Source: an uncultured Prevotellaceae bacterium | Lineage (GTDB): Bacteria; Bacteroidota; Bacteroidia; Bacteroidales; Bacteroidaceae | Assembly: GCA_902781315.1 (NCBI GenBank) | Contig: CACZIT010000011.1 | Coordinates: forward strand, 49,561 to 113,560 | Direction of reading: 5' to 3' | Length of the DNA: 64,000 nucleotides | In this document: piece after piece, positions 38,927-48,187 of the stretch | Layout of the letters: each line of letters opens with the position of its first letter | How positions within the stretch are numbered: position 1 is the stretch's first letter | Program-made: the position numbers and the translations under genes | The notes under the pieces: model-generated | What the model saw: only the letters and a program-made list of their open reading frames with translations | The model's database searches: none | What the model was told of the DNA's origin: nothing

Positions 38927-40108
38927 ATGATCAGGTTTCTGGACCTACAGAAAGTGACGGCCCGCCATGCTGAGGAGTATCATCAGGCAGTGAGGCAGGT
39001 GGTCGATTCGGGCTGGTATCTGCTCGGCGAGCAGACGCGGGCGTTCGAGTCGGCCTATGCGTCGTACATCGGCACGCGCCACTGCATCGGCGTGGGCAAC
39101 GGGCTCGACGCGCTGACACTCATCTTTCGCGCCTACCGCGAAATGGGACTGCTCAGCGAGGGCGACGAGGTGCTGGTGCCTGCCAACACGTTCATTGCCT
39201 CGGTGCTCGCCATCACGGAGAACGGACTGCGCCCGGTGTTCGTTGAGCCAAGCGTGGAAACGCTGGAACTCGACGACATGCTGCTCGAACAGCACCTCAC
39301 CCCACGCACCCGTTCGCTGCTGCTCGTCCATCTCTATGGGCGCAATGCCTGGACCGAGCGCATCGCTGACTTCTGTAGCCGCCACGACCTGTTGCTTGTT
39401 GAAGACAATGCGCAGGCGCATGGGTGCAAGGTAACAAAGTACCAAAGTACCAAGGTAACAAAGTACCAAAGTAACGAGGTGACAAAGTACCAAAGTAACA
39501 AGCTGACGGGGTCGCTGGGCCATGCAGCAGGCCATAGCTTCTATCCGGGCAAGAACCTCGGGGCAATGGGCGACTGCGGAGCTGTGACAACCGACGACGA
39601 CCGACTGGCCGAGGTGATTCGCGCGCTGGGCAACTACGGCTCCAGCGAGAAGTATGTGTTCGACTACGTGGGCCGCAACTCGCGCATGGACGAACTGCAG
39701 GCTGCCGTGCTGCGTGTGAAGCTGCGTCATCTCGACGACGACAATGCCCGCCGACAGCAGATAGGTCGCCGCTATGAGCAGGAGATACGGAATCCGCTCG
39801 TGCGCCTGCCGTTGCCGATGGCCGATGGCGAGAACGTCTACCACCTGTCCCCCATCTTCTCGAAGGAGCGCGACCGCCTGCGTCAATATCTGGCCGAGCA
39901 CGGCGTGGAGACGCTCATCCACTATCCCATACCGCCCCACAAGCAGGCCTGCTATCGGGAGTGGAACCACTTGTCGCTGCCCGTCGCCGAGCAACTCAGC
40001 CGCGAGGAACTGTCGCTGCCGATGAGTCCCGTGCTGACCGACGACGAGGTGAGCGAGGTCGTCAGGCTCGTAAACGAATTTTTTCAAAGTAACAAGGTAA
40101 CAAAGTAA
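38927..40108 (+). CDS. DegT/DnrJ/EryC1 family sugar-nucleotide aminotransferase with a repeat insertion
   Basis: The 393-residue PLP enzyme starts at ATG 38927 (MIRFLDLQKVTARHAEEYHQAV). Conserved parts are VVDSGWYLLGEQTRAFE, CIGVGNGLDALTL, VLVPANTFIASVLAI, LLLVEDNAQAHG, HSFYPGKNLGAMGDCGAV (PLP lysine) and RNSRMDELQAAVL. It transfers an amino group to a keto-sugar nucleotide, most like the dTDP-3-keto-6-deoxyhexose 3-aminotransferases. Residues about 167-194, between AHGC and TGSLGHAA, are a repeat of KVTKYQSN encoded by 8-nt units, and the C-terminus FQSNKVTK comes from the same repeat. The repeat sits close to the lysine loop, so activity is uncertain. Confidence 0.88.
   Translation: MIRFLDLQKVTARHAEEYHQAVRQVVDSGWYLLGEQTRAFESAYASYIGTRHCIGVGNGLDALTLIFRAYREMGLLSEGDEVLVPANTFIASVLAITENGLRPVFVEPSVETLELDDMLLEQHLTPRTRSLLLVHLYGRNAWTERIADFCSRHDLLLVEDNAQAHGCKVTKYQSTKVTKYQSNEVTKYQSNKLTGSLGHAAGHSFYPGKNLGAMGDCGAVTTDDDRLAEVIRALGNYGSSEKYVFDYVGRNSRMDELQAAVLRVKLRHLDDDNARRQQIGRRYEQEIRNPLVRLPLPMADGENVYHLSPIFSKERDRLRQYLAEHGVETLIHYPIPPHKQACYREWNHLSLPVAEQLSREELSLPMSPVLTDDEVSEVVRLVNEFFQSNKVTK
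39429..39508. repeat. In-frame 8-nt repeat inside the aminotransferase gene
   Basis: Ten octamers (AAGGTAAC, AAAGTACC, AAAGTACC, AAGGTAAC and variants) give three 24-nt periods read as KVTKYQS(T/N). In the other two plus frames the repeat would meet TAA or read differently; this frame is open. Confidence 0.92.
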
Positions 40109-40130
40109 CAAGGTAACAAAATACCGTTAC
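40085..40130. repeat. 8-nt repeat at the end of the aminotransferase gene
   Basis: AAAGTAAC and AAGGTAAC octamers provide the last codons and the TAA stop at 40106-40108, then continue into the gap before the Wzi gene. Related sequence follows at 41752-41800 (GTAACAGGTAATAG). Confidence 0.88.
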
Positions 40131-40153
40131 AACGATATATCAAAGAAAAGAGA

Positions 40154-41758
40154 ATGTTGAAGACGAAGACAAAACGATATCTCCCGAACGGCGGCAGCAT
40201 GGCAAGAATGGTTGCCGTGCTGCTGGGTGGGCTGCTCGCTCAGGGCGCGTGGGCCCAACAGCAGTATAACGAGAAGGAACCGCTCCACCTGCTGAGCGGG
40301 CTGGAGTATAAACTGGAGGCGCAGGCATCGCTGTCAGACGGTAAGACACCGCTCTGGCTGAATGCCAACAAGCACGGACTGAGCTCGCTGGAGAGCACCA
40401 ACGGCTATTTGCGCGGAAGTTTGGAGCGACCGCTGGCCGAGGACTCGCTGCGCCATTGGGGCGTGGGCTATGGACTCGACGTGGCCGTGGCTCACCACTA
40501 CACCAGCCGCCTCGTTGTGCAGCAGGCCTATGGCGAACTGCGCTGGCTGCACGGCGTGCTGACGGTGGGTGCCAAGGAGTTCCCGATGGAGCTGAAGAAC
40601 AACCAACTGAGCAGCGGTTCGCAGACGTTGGGCATCAACGCGCGGCCCGTGCCGCAGGTGCGCCTGTCGTTGCCCGACTACTGGGTGCTGCCCTTCGCCA
40701 ACGGCTGGCTCCGATTGAAGGGCCACGTGGCCTACGGAAAGACCACCGACCAGAACTGGCAGCACGACTTCACGCAGCAAAAGCAGAAGTACACCGACGG
40801 CGCACTCTTCCACTCGAAGGCCGGTTACCTGATGATTGGCTATCCCGAGCGCTTCTTCCCTCTCTCCCTCGAACTCGGATTGGAGATGGCTGCCCAGTTT
40901 GGCGGTACGGCCTATGTGCCTTGGGGCAGCGACATGCGCGTCTACAAAGGCAACAACGGACTGAGCGGCATGTGGCACGCCTTCATGCCTGGTGGTGCCG
41001 ACGTGCCCGAGGAAGGCACTGAGTATCAGAATGCCGAGGGCAACCAGCTGGGCTCGTGGATGATGCGCGTGAACTACGACGACGATTCCTGGAAGCTGGG
41101 ACTCTACATCGATAAATACTTCGAAGACCACTCTTCGATGCTGCAACTCGACTACAACGGCTACGGAACAGGCGACGAGTGGACCGTCAGGAAGAAGCGT
41201 CGCTACTTCATCTACGACCTGAAGGACATGCTGCTCGGCCTGGAACTGAACATAAAGTATGGCACGTGGCTGCGCAACGTCGTGTTTGAGTATATCTATA
41301 CGAAGTACCAGAGCGGCCCCGTCTACCACGACCACACGCCCTCGTTGTCCGACCACATCAGCGGCCGCGACAGCTACTACAACCACTACATCTACACTGG
41401 TTGGCAGCATTGGGGACAGACCATGGGCAACCCGCTCTACCGCTCGCCCATCTACAACGAGGACGGCGTCATCGACTTCAAGGACACCCGATACGTGGCC
41501 CTCCACCTGGGCATCGGCGGCAATCCGACAGACAGGCTGTCCTATAGGCTGTTGGCCACCTATCAGGAAGGACTGGGCACCTACGACCATCCCTACACGA
41601 AGAAGCACCACAACGTCAGCGCCATGCTGGAGGCCGCTTATCGGCTGCCTCGCGGCTGGCTGGTGAAGGGTGCCTATGGCATGGACATGGGTGGGCTGCT
41701 GGGCCACAACTATGGCTTCCAGCTCACGGTATCGAAGAGCGGAATTATTTCAAAGTAA
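40154..41758 (+). CDS. Capsule assembly Wzi family outer-membrane protein
   Basis: The 534-residue protein has a signal peptide ending AQGAWAQQ. It matches the Wzi family: LNANKHGLSSLESTNGYLRG, VGAKEFPMELKNNQLSSGSQTLGINARPVPQVRLSLPDYW, and a C-terminal barrel with LGIGGNPTDRLSYRLLATYQEGLGTYDHPY. Wzi-type barrels help anchor capsule or exopolysaccharide at the outer membrane. It lies between the aminotransferase and a lipocalin-like lipoprotein on the plus strand, facing the main polysaccharide operon. Confidence 0.93.
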   Translation: MLKTKTKRYLPNGGSMARMVAVLLGGLLAQGAWAQQQYNEKEPLHLLSGLEYKLEAQASLSDGKTPLWLNANKHGLSSLESTNGYLRGSLERPLAEDSLRHWGVGYGLDVAVAHHYTSRLVVQQAYGELRWLHGVLTVGAKEFPMELKNNQLSSGSQTLGINARPVPQVRLSLPDYWVLPFANGWLRLKGHVAYGKTTDQNWQHDFTQQKQKYTDGALFHSKAGYLMIGYPERFFPLSLELGLEMAAQFGGTAYVPWGSDMRVYKGNNGLSGMWHAFMPGGADVPEEGTEYQNAEGNQLGSWMMRVNYDDDSWKLGLYIDKYFEDHSSMLQLDYNGYGTGDEWTVRKKRRYFIYDLKDMLLGLELNIKYGTWLRNVVFEYIYTKYQSGPVYHDHTPSLSDHISGRDSYYNHYIYTGWQHWGQTMGNPLYRSPIYNEDGVIDFKDTRYVALHLGIGGNPTDRLSYRLLATYQEGLGTYDHPYTKKHHNVSAMLEAAYRLPRGWLVKGAYGMDMGGLLGHNYGFQLTVSKSGIISK

Positions 41759-41911
41759 CAGAATAGGTAACAGGTAATAGGTAACAGGTAATAGGTAATA
41801 AGTTATGATTTCTCTTGCTGTTTGCTTTCATCCAACGGGGAGGCTCCAAGGGACAAGGCATACGTCTACACTCCTAACACTCCTACACTCCTAAAAAACA
41901 AAGTAACGAAA

Positions 41912-42382
41912 ATGATGAATATATATAATAAGGTAAGGCGTTTGCTGCCACTGTGTGCTGTGGCGTTGCTCGCCTCGTGCGGACTGGTGGAGATTGAACA
42001 TTCAGAAAATGGCAAACTCGACGGCAGTTGGCATCTCGTGCAGGTCGACACCCTCTCTACGGGTGGCACGCTCGACTTGCGCAATGAGCAGTTCTACTGG
42101 CTCGTGCAGGGCACGGTGTTCGAACTCTTCACCCCATGGGAGGGCGCTGGCCAGGGCCTGCGCTACGTCAGCCACTTCCAGTATGAGGGCACTTCGCTCA
42201 CCATCGAGAAGCTCTACACTTTCGATCGTGCGGCAGGCGACCCCGAAGTGGAAGATGTTGACCGACTGCGCCCCTACGGCATCAACAAAGTGGAAGGCGA
42301 AGCGTTCACCATAGAAGAACTCTCTGGCGGCAACATGACGCTCCGTGGCGATGAGCTGCGCCTGATGTTTAAGAGGCATTAG
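41912..42382 (+). CDS. Lipocalin-like lipoprotein
   Basis: The 156-residue protein starts at ATG 41912 (MMNIYNKVRRLLPLCAVALLASCG, lipoprotein signal). The mature part has the lipocalin-like opening LDGSWHLVQVDTLSTGG and alternating strands (LVQGTVFELFT, RYVSHFQYEGTSLTIEKLYTF, MTLRGDELRLMFKRH). Small lipoproteins of this type often follow Wzi genes in Bacteroidales. The 150 nt upstream consist of short repeats (GTAACAGGTAATAG, ACACTCCTA). Confidence 0.75.
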   Translation: MMNIYNKVRRLLPLCAVALLASCGLVEIEHSENGKLDGSWHLVQVDTLSTGGTLDLRNEQFYWLVQGTVFELFTPWEGAGQGLRYVSHFQYEGTSLTIEKLYTFDRAAGDPEVEDVDRLRPYGINKVEGEAFTIEELSGGNMTLRGDELRLMFKRH

Positions 42383-42386
42383 GAGG

Positions 42387-42540
42387 GACTCGCAGGCTCT
42401 TTGCCGTAGTCATTCCGTCACTTCACCGAAGTCATTCTGATACTTTGCTGAAGTCATTCTATCACTTTACTATAGTCATTTTATCACTTTACTATAGTGA
42501 AGTGATAACTTTATTATAGTGAATTACCCGCAAAACCACT
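42387..42540. repeat. Direct repeat array, 22-nt period (GTCATT family)
   Basis: Units begin at 42387 (diverged), 42409, 42431, 42453, 42475, 42497 and 42519 (partial). The pattern is GTCATTC, then TCACTTTAC or a variant, then TATA/TGAA. The fifth unit is switched to GTGAAGTGATAAC, creating an inverted partner for the preceding unit (CACTTTACTATAGTGAAGTG). Confidence 0.92.
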
Positions 42541-42624
42541 TGTTTTGTCCCACGAATTCAGTTATTTTGTCCCACAAATCCACTTGTTTTGTCCCCCTGG
42601 CTCATTGCTTTCGTCATTCAATTC
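42537..42624. repeat. Direct repeat array, 22-nt period (TTTTGTCCCAC family)
   Basis: Four units begin at 42537, 42559, 42581 and 42603. Each starts CACTTG, CAGTTA or CATTGC and then has TTTTGTCCC or a variant. It abuts the previous array but has a different sequence. The remaining gap (42625-42818) shows a GATCATTT...AAAAGATC stretch and no gene. Confidence 0.9.
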
Positions 42625-42818
42625 GACCTCACTGCAGAGCAGGGACGCGGCGTTGAAGGGGGGATCATTTCATTTGCGGAATTGCACAATGGTAAAAAGA
42701 TCATTTGTTTATAGTAAAAGATCTTTTTGCTTCAATAAAAAAGCCCACAAGCGGCTGTTTGAGGGCTAACGGTCGATGGACGTCGGGGGGAAGAAAGGTG
42801 GCAGAGGGGAGTGACTCC

Positions 42819-43448
42819 TTAGAACTTCTTGCCGATGGCGATGTTCATGAAGGTGTTGAAGAGAATCTTAATGTCGAACCACCAGGAGCGGTGCTCCAGG
42901 TAGTAGAGGTCGAGCTCCAGTCGGCGCAGCATCTTCTCCATCGTGTCGGTGTAGCCGTTGTAGAGCGTGGCGTAGGACGTGACGCCCGGGCGCACCTGAT
43001 AGAGATAGGTGTAGCGGTGGTCGTGCTCCATGATTTGCTTGATGAAGTATTCGCGCTCGGGCCGCGGACCTACGAACGACATCTCGCCCTTCAGCACGTT
43101 CCAGAGTTGCGGCAGCTCGTCCAAATGGTGGGCGCGCAGGAATTTTCCGACCTTGGTCATGCGCGTCTCGTTCTCGTGCTGGTAGAGTGCGGGGCCGTCT
43201 TTCTCGGCATCCATGCGCATGGAGCGGAACTTGTAGATGTTGAACGGCCGGCCGAAGCGCCCGATGCGTTCCTGCTTGAAGATGGCAGGCCCGCCGTCTT
43301 CACGCTTCACCGCGATGTAGCAAATCAGGAAGAGAGGGGAAAATATGATAAGGCAAAACAACGCAATGAAAAAGTCGAAGGCCCGCTTGGTGTTGCGTTC
43401 CAACTCGTTCATTCCGTCAAGCACATATCCGTTTTCGAGTGTTGTCAT
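42819..43448 (-). CDS. Initiating sugar transferase (undecaprenyl-phosphate glycosyl-1-phosphate transferase)
   Basis: The 209-residue protein has one N-terminal membrane hairpin ([25 protein letters not shown]) and the bacterial sugar transferase core: [49 protein letters not shown] and [14 protein letters not shown]. It attaches the first sugar-1-phosphate to undecaprenyl phosphate and so starts polysaccharide repeat synthesis. It is the short, monotopic WcaJ/PglC-like form. It is the last gene of the wecB-wecC-GT4 group, 116 nt after the GT4 gene. Confidence 0.94.
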   Translation of the reverse strand: MTTLENGYVLDGMNELERNTKRAFDFFIALFCLIIFSPLFLICYIAVKREDGGPAIFKQERIGRFGRPFNIYKFRSMRMDAEKDGPALYQHENETRMTKVGKFLRAHHLDELPQLWNVLKGEMSFVGPRPEREYFIKQIMEHDHRYTYLYQVRPGVTSYATLYNGYTDTMEKMLRRLELDLYYLEHRSWWFDIKILFNTFMNIAIGKKF

Positions 43449-43564
43449 GCTATATATTATATGCTATTCATTTAATAAAACGCATATACTGACGAAATAT
43501 TGCATTTTGGAGAAAAGAATTTCAAAAAAAACATCAAGGAAAAAACTGCCCGAACGCCCTTGGC

Positions 43565-44767
43565 TTAAACTTGGTCAAGGAAATGGCTGAAGGCCACCAT
43601 CTGGTTGTTGAAGTTAAAATCGTTGGCGGCAGCTGTCAGACAGTTGTTGCGCATCTGTTCGTACTCGGCGTCCGAGAGCGACGCAATGGCCTTGATGTTG
43701 TTGCTCAGGGCTTCGTAGTTGCCCGGTTCAGAGGTCAGTCCCAGCTGGTAGTTGGCAACAATCTTCTCGCCCTCGCCGCCGCCACAGAACAAGATGGGCA
43801 CGCCGTGGGGCAGCAAGTCAAAGATTTTCGAGGGCACGGCGCCCTTGATCCTGACAGCCAGGGGCACGATGGAGGCATGGTAGAGCGCGAGTTCGCGGTT
43901 GATCTGCTCCTTCGAAACGTAGCCGTGGTTGACGACGGCGCAGTCGTGAGTGGCCAGATAGTCGTTGATGGCATCAACCTGATTGCCGCCCCCATAGAGG
44001 TGAAGCTCGGCGCCGCAAGCCTTGAAATCGATGGACTGAATCATTCCCAGAATGTCCTGAGCGACGCCAAAGAGTCCTGCGTAGACCAGCTTCAGCGGGC
44101 GGCGGCTTGCGGTGTCGGCTGCTGTGGCCTCGGCTTGGGGCTGCAGGTTGCGATAGAGGAAGTGGGGCTTTTGCGGCACCATCGTGCTGACGTGGTCTAC
44201 AATCTCCTGGCTTTGCCCTTGATAGGCTGAGTTGTGGCGATAGACGAAACGCTCCATGTGGCGCAACACCTTATAGTAGAGGCTGCCCCGCTTGACGGCT
44301 CCCAGTTCGACAGCCGACTCAGGCCAGAGGTCAGACACGTTCAGCACGGTCTTCCTGCGGTAGAGGCATCGGAAGAGCAACGTGGCGGCATAGGCCACGG
44401 GCAGTGGCGGCGACTGGATGACGACGCGGTCGTACTGCCGGATGAGCCTGACCCTCAGGCCAAACACCCAGATGGCCAGCACGAAGAAGGCCATGCCCAG
44501 CAGTCGGGCCAGCGGTGTGCGGGCTACGGTGGCATAGGTCCAGTAGCGATAGACGTTGATGCCGTTGATGGTTTCTTTCTTGGAGTAGCATCCGCGATAG
44601 CCTTCGAAGATGCGGCCACGCGGATAGTTGGGCAAGCAGGTCAGCACGTCCACACTGAGTCCTTGCCGCTGCAGTCCCTCGGCCATGTTGGCGATTCGCG
44701 ATGCAGCAGCACCAATCTCTGGTGTGTAGTAGAACGATACGATTAAGACCTTGTTTGCCTTCTGCAT
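43565..44767 (-). CDS. Glycosyltransferase family 4 protein (WbuB-like)
   Basis: The 400-residue GT-B enzyme begins KVLIVSFYYTPEIGAAASRIANMAEGLQRQGLSVDVLTCLPNYPRGRIF, typical of WbuB-type transferases. An NVSDLWPESAVELGAV segment and a C-terminal donor site (FDLLPHGVPILFCGGGEGEKIV) follow. The wecB/wecC neighbours make a ManNAc/ManNAcA donor plausible. It is separated from wecC by 18 nt. Confidence 0.92.
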   Translation of the reverse strand: MQKANKVLIVSFYYTPEIGAAASRIANMAEGLQRQGLSVDVLTCLPNYPRGRIFEGYRGCYSKKETINGINVYRYWTYATVARTPLARLLGMAFFVLAIWVFGLRVRLIRQYDRVVIQSPPLPVAYAATLLFRCLYRRKTVLNVSDLWPESAVELGAVKRGSLYYKVLRHMERFVYRHNSAYQGQSQEIVDHVSTMVPQKPHFLYRNLQPQAEATAADTASRRPLKLVYAGLFGVAQDILGMIQSIDFKACGAELHLYGGGNQVDAINDYLATHDCAVVNHGYVSKEQINRELALYHASIVPLAVRIKGAVPSKIFDLLPHGVPILFCGGGEGEKIVANYQLGLTSEPGNYEALSNNIKAIASLSDAEYEQMRNNCLTAAANDFNFNNQMVAFSHFLDQV

Positions 44768-44785
44768 GGTTGTTGGCTGAGATGC

Positions 44786-45997
44786 TTATCGGCGGTCCTT
44801 GAAGATGCCGCAGAAGTCAAGAATGATTTTCTCGTCGCTCCAAGGCAGTTGCTTGAAGGGAGTGTGCCCCGTGAGGAACACGACGATGTCGGCCTGCTCG
44901 TAGGCCTGTCGGTAGTCGGTCAGCTTGAACACGCGGTGCTCCTTGATGTTGGGTTCCACCACAAGGATGCTGGAGTTGCTGTAGCTCTGCATCACCTTCG
45001 TGACGATGTACTTGGCAGGGCTTTCGCGCAGGTCGTCGATGTCGGGCTTGAAGGCCAGTCCCATCATGGCCACGATGGGCACGCGCTTCTTCTCAATCTC
45101 GAAGCGCAGCATGGCGTTCTGCACCTTCTCGGCACACCAGTCGGCCTTGTAGTTGTTGACATCACGGGCCAGCGAAATCATTCTTGCCTCTGCAGGGAAT
45201 GCCGACGAAATGAAATAAGGGTCGACGGCGATGCAGTGGCCGCCCACGCCGCATCCCGGCTGCAGGATGTTCACGCGCGGATGCTTGTTGGCCAGTTCGA
45301 TGAGTTCCCAGACGTTGATGCCGGCCTTGTCGCAGATGATGCTCAGTTCGTTGGCAAATGCTATCTGCGAGTCGCGGCAGGAGTTCTCGGTGAGCTTGCA
45401 CATCTCGGCCGTCTTGCTGTTGGTGGCATGCAGCTCTCCTTTCACGAAGTGGCGATAGAAGTCCTGTGCCTTGCGGGTGGAAGCCTCGTCGATGCCGCCG
45501 ATGACGCGGTCGTTGTTCACGAGTTCGTAGATGACGTTGCCGGGCAACACGCGCTCGGGGCAGTAGGCAATGAAGACCTTGCCTTTCAGTTCTGGCCGTT
45601 CGGTGAAGATGAGGCTGGCCATCTGCTCGGTTGTGCCGACGGGCGACGTCGACTCAATCACGAAGAGGTCGCCTTCCTTCAGGTAGGGCAGCACCGTGCG
45701 CGTGGCTGACTCCACGTAGGTGGTGTCAGGCACGTGGTTGCCCTTGAAGGGCGTAGGCACGACGATGAAGTAGGCATCGCTCACCTCGGGTGTGGTCGAG
45801 GCTTTGAGCATGCCCATACTGATGACTTCCTGAAGCATCTCCTCGATGCCAGGTTCCACGATGTGCAGGTGACCGGCGTTGGTCATCTCCACTACTTGGG
45901 GATTGATGTCAACGCCTATGATTTCTATTCCATGTTTTGCGGCGATGATGGCCGTGGGCAGTCCGATGTAGCCCAATCCCATGAAACACGCTTTCAT
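44786..45997 (-). CDS. wecC: UDP-N-acetyl-D-mannosamine dehydrogenase
   Basis: The 403-residue protein of the UDP-glucose/GDP-mannose dehydrogenase family has a Rossmann start KACFMGLGYIGLPTAIIAAKHG, a catalytic Lys/Asn region KLTENSCRDSQIAFANELS, the catalytic Cys in LQPGCGVGGHCIAVDPYF and the C-terminal GLAFKPDIDDLRESPA. It oxidises UDP-ManNAc to UDP-ManNAcA with NAD+. It is 12 nt from wecB, which makes its substrate, so a uronic-acid-type residue is expected in the polymer. Confidence 0.95.
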   Translation of the reverse strand: MKACFMGLGYIGLPTAIIAAKHGIEIIGVDINPQVVEMTNAGHLHIVEPGIEEMLQEVISMGMLKASTTPEVSDAYFIVVPTPFKGNHVPDTTYVESATRTVLPYLKEGDLFVIESTSPVGTTEQMASLIFTERPELKGKVFIAYCPERVLPGNVIYELVNNDRVIGGIDEASTRKAQDFYRHFVKGELHATNSKTAEMCKLTENSCRDSQIAFANELSIICDKAGINVWELIELANKHPRVNILQPGCGVGGHCIAVDPYFISSAFPAEARMISLARDVNNYKADWCAEKVQNAMLRFEIEKKRVPIVAMMGLAFKPDIDDLRESPAKYIVTKVMQSYSNSSILVVEPNIKEHRVFKLTDYRQAYEQADIVVFLTGHTPFKQLPWSDEKIILDFCGIFKDRR

Positions 45998-46009
45998 ATT
46001 CTAAGTTTT

Positions 46010-47164
46010 CTACGCTTTTAGTTTTTCTATAATTCGTTGGCAAGCCTGACCGTCGCCATAGGGGTTCACGGCCTGACTCATCTGGCTGTAGGCCTCGGCA
46101 TCGTCAAGCAATGTCGACACGCTGCCGACAATCTTTTCGTAGTCGGTGCCAACCAGTCGGACGGTGCCTGCGGTGACGGCTTCGGGGCGTTCCGTCGTGT
46201 CGCGCATCACCAGCACGGGTTTGCCCAGGCTGGGCGCCTCCTCCTGTATGCCACCGCTGTCGGTGAGCACGATGGTGGAACGTGCCATCAGATGAACAAA
46301 CTCTATATATTCTAACGGCTCAATGAAGAATATATTGCCTAAATTGGAAAGATTCTTTCCAAACACCTCGTGGATGGGGCGCCGCACGTTGGGGTTCAGG
46401 TGCATGGGGTAGATGAAGTCCACGTCGGGATACTTCTGCAAGAGCGTCTGGATGGCTTTGCAGATGTTCTGGAAGCCTTGCCCGAAGTTCTCGCGGCGGT
46501 GACCGGTGATGAGCACCATGCGACGACTTTCAGAGAGGCGGTCTACGTCGTAGCCATTGCGGAGCAGCGACTGCTTCAGTTCGTTCTGCAAGGTGTCGTT
46601 GCCGCTGATGCGGTTGACCACCCAGTGCAGGGCGTCGATGACGGTGTTGCCAGTCACGGTAATCTTGCTGTCGTCAACTCCCTCGCGGAGGAGGTTCTGC
46701 CGGCTGAGCGCTGTAGGAGCAAAGTGGTAGGTGGCAATGCGGCCAGTGAGCTGCCGGTTCATCTCTTCCGGCCACGGGCTATAGATGTTGTGGGTGCGCA
46801 ATCCTGCCTCAACATGACCGACAGGAATCTGCTGATAGAAGGCGGACAGTGCCGCAGCAGTCGATGTTGTCGTGTCGCCATGCACGAGGACTACGTCGGG
46901 GCGTTCCTTTTGCAAAACCTCACGCATGCCCAGGAGCACGCGGCTGGTGACGTCGTAGAGGTCCTGTCCCTGCTTCATGATGTTGAGGTCGTAGTCGGGG
47001 ACAATCTGGAAAATGTTGAGCACCTGGTCAAGCATCTCCCGATGTTGACCAGTGACGCAGACGACGGTTTCAAACTCAGCGTCTTTTTCTTTCAGTTTGA
47101 TGGCCAAAGGTGCCATCTTTATAGCCTCTGGCCGTGTGCCAAAGACTAACATCACTTTCTTCAT
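46010..47164 (-). CDS. wecB: UDP-N-acetylglucosamine 2-epimerase (non-hydrolysing)
   Basis: The 384-residue protein starts at ATG 47164 ([24 protein letters not shown]). Conserved segments are [59 protein letters not shown], and [30 protein letters not shown]. It converts UDP-GlcNAc to UDP-ManNAc. A TAACTTTG promoter box (minus strand, 47183-47190) lies 18 nt upstream, so the wecB-wecC-GT4-sugar transferase group has its own promoter. Confidence 0.96.
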   Translation of the reverse strand: MKKVMLVFGTRPEAIKMAPLAIKLKEKDAEFETVVCVTGQHREMLDQVLNIFQIVPDYDLNIMKQGQDLYDVTSRVLLGMREVLQKERPDVVLVHGDTTTSTAAALSAFYQQIPVGHVEAGLRTHNIYSPWPEEMNRQLTGRIATYHFAPTALSRQNLLREGVDDSKITVTGNTVIDALHWVVNRISGNDTLQNELKQSLLRNGYDVDRLSESRRMVLITGHRRENFGQGFQNICKAIQTLLQKYPDVDFIYPMHLNPNVRRPIHEVFGKNLSNLGNIFFIEPLEYIEFVHLMARSTIVLTDSGGIQEEAPSLGKPVLVMRDTTERPEAVTAGTVRLVGTDYEKIVGSVSTLLDDAEAYSQMSQAVNPYGDGQACQRIIEKLKA

Positions 47165-47182
47165 ATTCATTCTATTGGGGTG

Positions 47183-47190
47183 CAAAGTTA
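47183..47190 (-). promoter_or_regulatory. Promoter -7 box for the wecB operon
   Basis: CAAAGTTA is the exact reverse complement of TAACTTTG. A second box for the divergent GH16 gene, TATTTTTG, is at 47296-47303 on the plus strand. Confidence 0.65.
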
Positions 47191-47326
47191 CGATTTTTTT
47201 CCTGAAAAGAGCGTGTTATGGACTGAAAATGGCCATTAAAGTTGAAAAAACAGTAAAAAAGGAGCACATTATTTGTCGAAACAGAAAAAATAAATTATTT
47301 TTGCAAAAACCAAAAACCATGACGTG

Positions 47327-48151
47327 ATGATGAACAAAATGCTTCTTTTCAGTGCCTTCCTCTTTGTGCTGATGTCCGACTCGCCACGCAAAACGGAAGT
47401 CGTCCTTAGCGACGACGACTACGAACTGGTGTTCAGCGATGAGTTCAATCTGCCCAACGGAAGCCAGCCCAACAGCAAAATCTGGAGCCGCAAGACGCGC
47501 AATCCGGATCAGTGCAACCGTTGGAACAGCGACTCGGAGAAGGTGGTGTTCATCAAGAACGGCCATCTGGTGTGCCGCGCCATTCCGAACAGGAGTGAGC
47601 CTAACGACACAGCGCGCATGCTGACGGGCTCGGTTTGGACCTATGGCAAGTATAACGTCACCTACGGCAGGATTGAAGTCCGCATGAAGACGAACAACAA
47701 GGTCGGCAATTTCCCTGCTGCCTGGCTGAAGTGGCAGCCCCGCAACTTTACCTCTGACCCTTATGCCGAAATCGACATCGTTGAGATGTTTGGCAACATG
47801 GGCTCGGCCAATCATAACATTCACTCGCAGCTGACGGTGAAGAACCCGAAGCATGGGCAGAAGAACAGTTTCCGTGTGCCGCTGGATGTGACGAAGTGGC
47901 ACGTCTATGCCATTGAGTGGACACCCACCTACGTTACCTGGACCATCGACGGCAAGCCCGTGGGGACGTATCGAAAGAGCACTGACCCGAAGCTGTTGCG
48001 CGAGGGTCAGTGGACGTTTGATAGGCCTTGCTACATCGTGCTGAACCAAAGTGTGGGCGATGGTTCCATAAAAGGTATCGGGCGGTATAAGAAAACCACC
48101 TACGAGACGCAGTTTGATTATATCCGCATCTACCAGAAGGTGAAGCGATAA
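47327..48151 (+). CDS. Glycoside hydrolase family 16 protein
   Basis: The 274-residue protein has an N-terminal hydrophobic segment (MMNKMLLFSAFLFVLMS), probably a signal peptide. It has GH16 hallmarks: YELVFSDEFNLPNGSQPNSKIW, RIEVRMKTNNKVGNFPAAWL, and the catalytic motif AEIDIVEMFG (E-x-D-x-x-E). WHVYAIEWTPTYVTWTIDGKPVG follows. It would cut beta-1,3/1,4-type glucan or galactan links. It is on the plus strand amid minus-strand polysaccharide genes and faces the heparinase-like gene, so it may trim or release the polymer made here. GTG 47324 is a less likely start. Confidence 0.94.
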   Translation: MMNKMLLFSAFLFVLMSDSPRKTEVVLSDDDYELVFSDEFNLPNGSQPNSKIWSRKTRNPDQCNRWNSDSEKVVFIKNGHLVCRAIPNRSEPNDTARMLTGSVWTYGKYNVTYGRIEVRMKTNNKVGNFPAAWLKWQPRNFTSDPYAEIDIVEMFGNMGSANHNIHSQLTVKNPKHGQKNSFRVPLDVTKWHVYAIEWTPTYVTWTIDGKPVGTYRKSTDPKLLREGQWTFDRPCYIVLNQSVGDGSIKGIGRYKKTTYETQFDYIRIYQKVKR

Positions 48152-48159
48152 AATAATAC

Positions 48160-48187
48160 AAGGGGACGCGGCACGTCCCGTCCCCTT
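48160..48187. terminator. Bidirectional terminator between GH16 and heparinase-like genes
   Basis: AAGGGGACG (48160-48168) and CGTCCCCTT (48179-48187) form a 9-bp stem with a 10-nt loop. It overlaps the stop codon of the heparinase-like gene, with ATCTTTT beyond on the plus strand. Confidence 0.75.
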
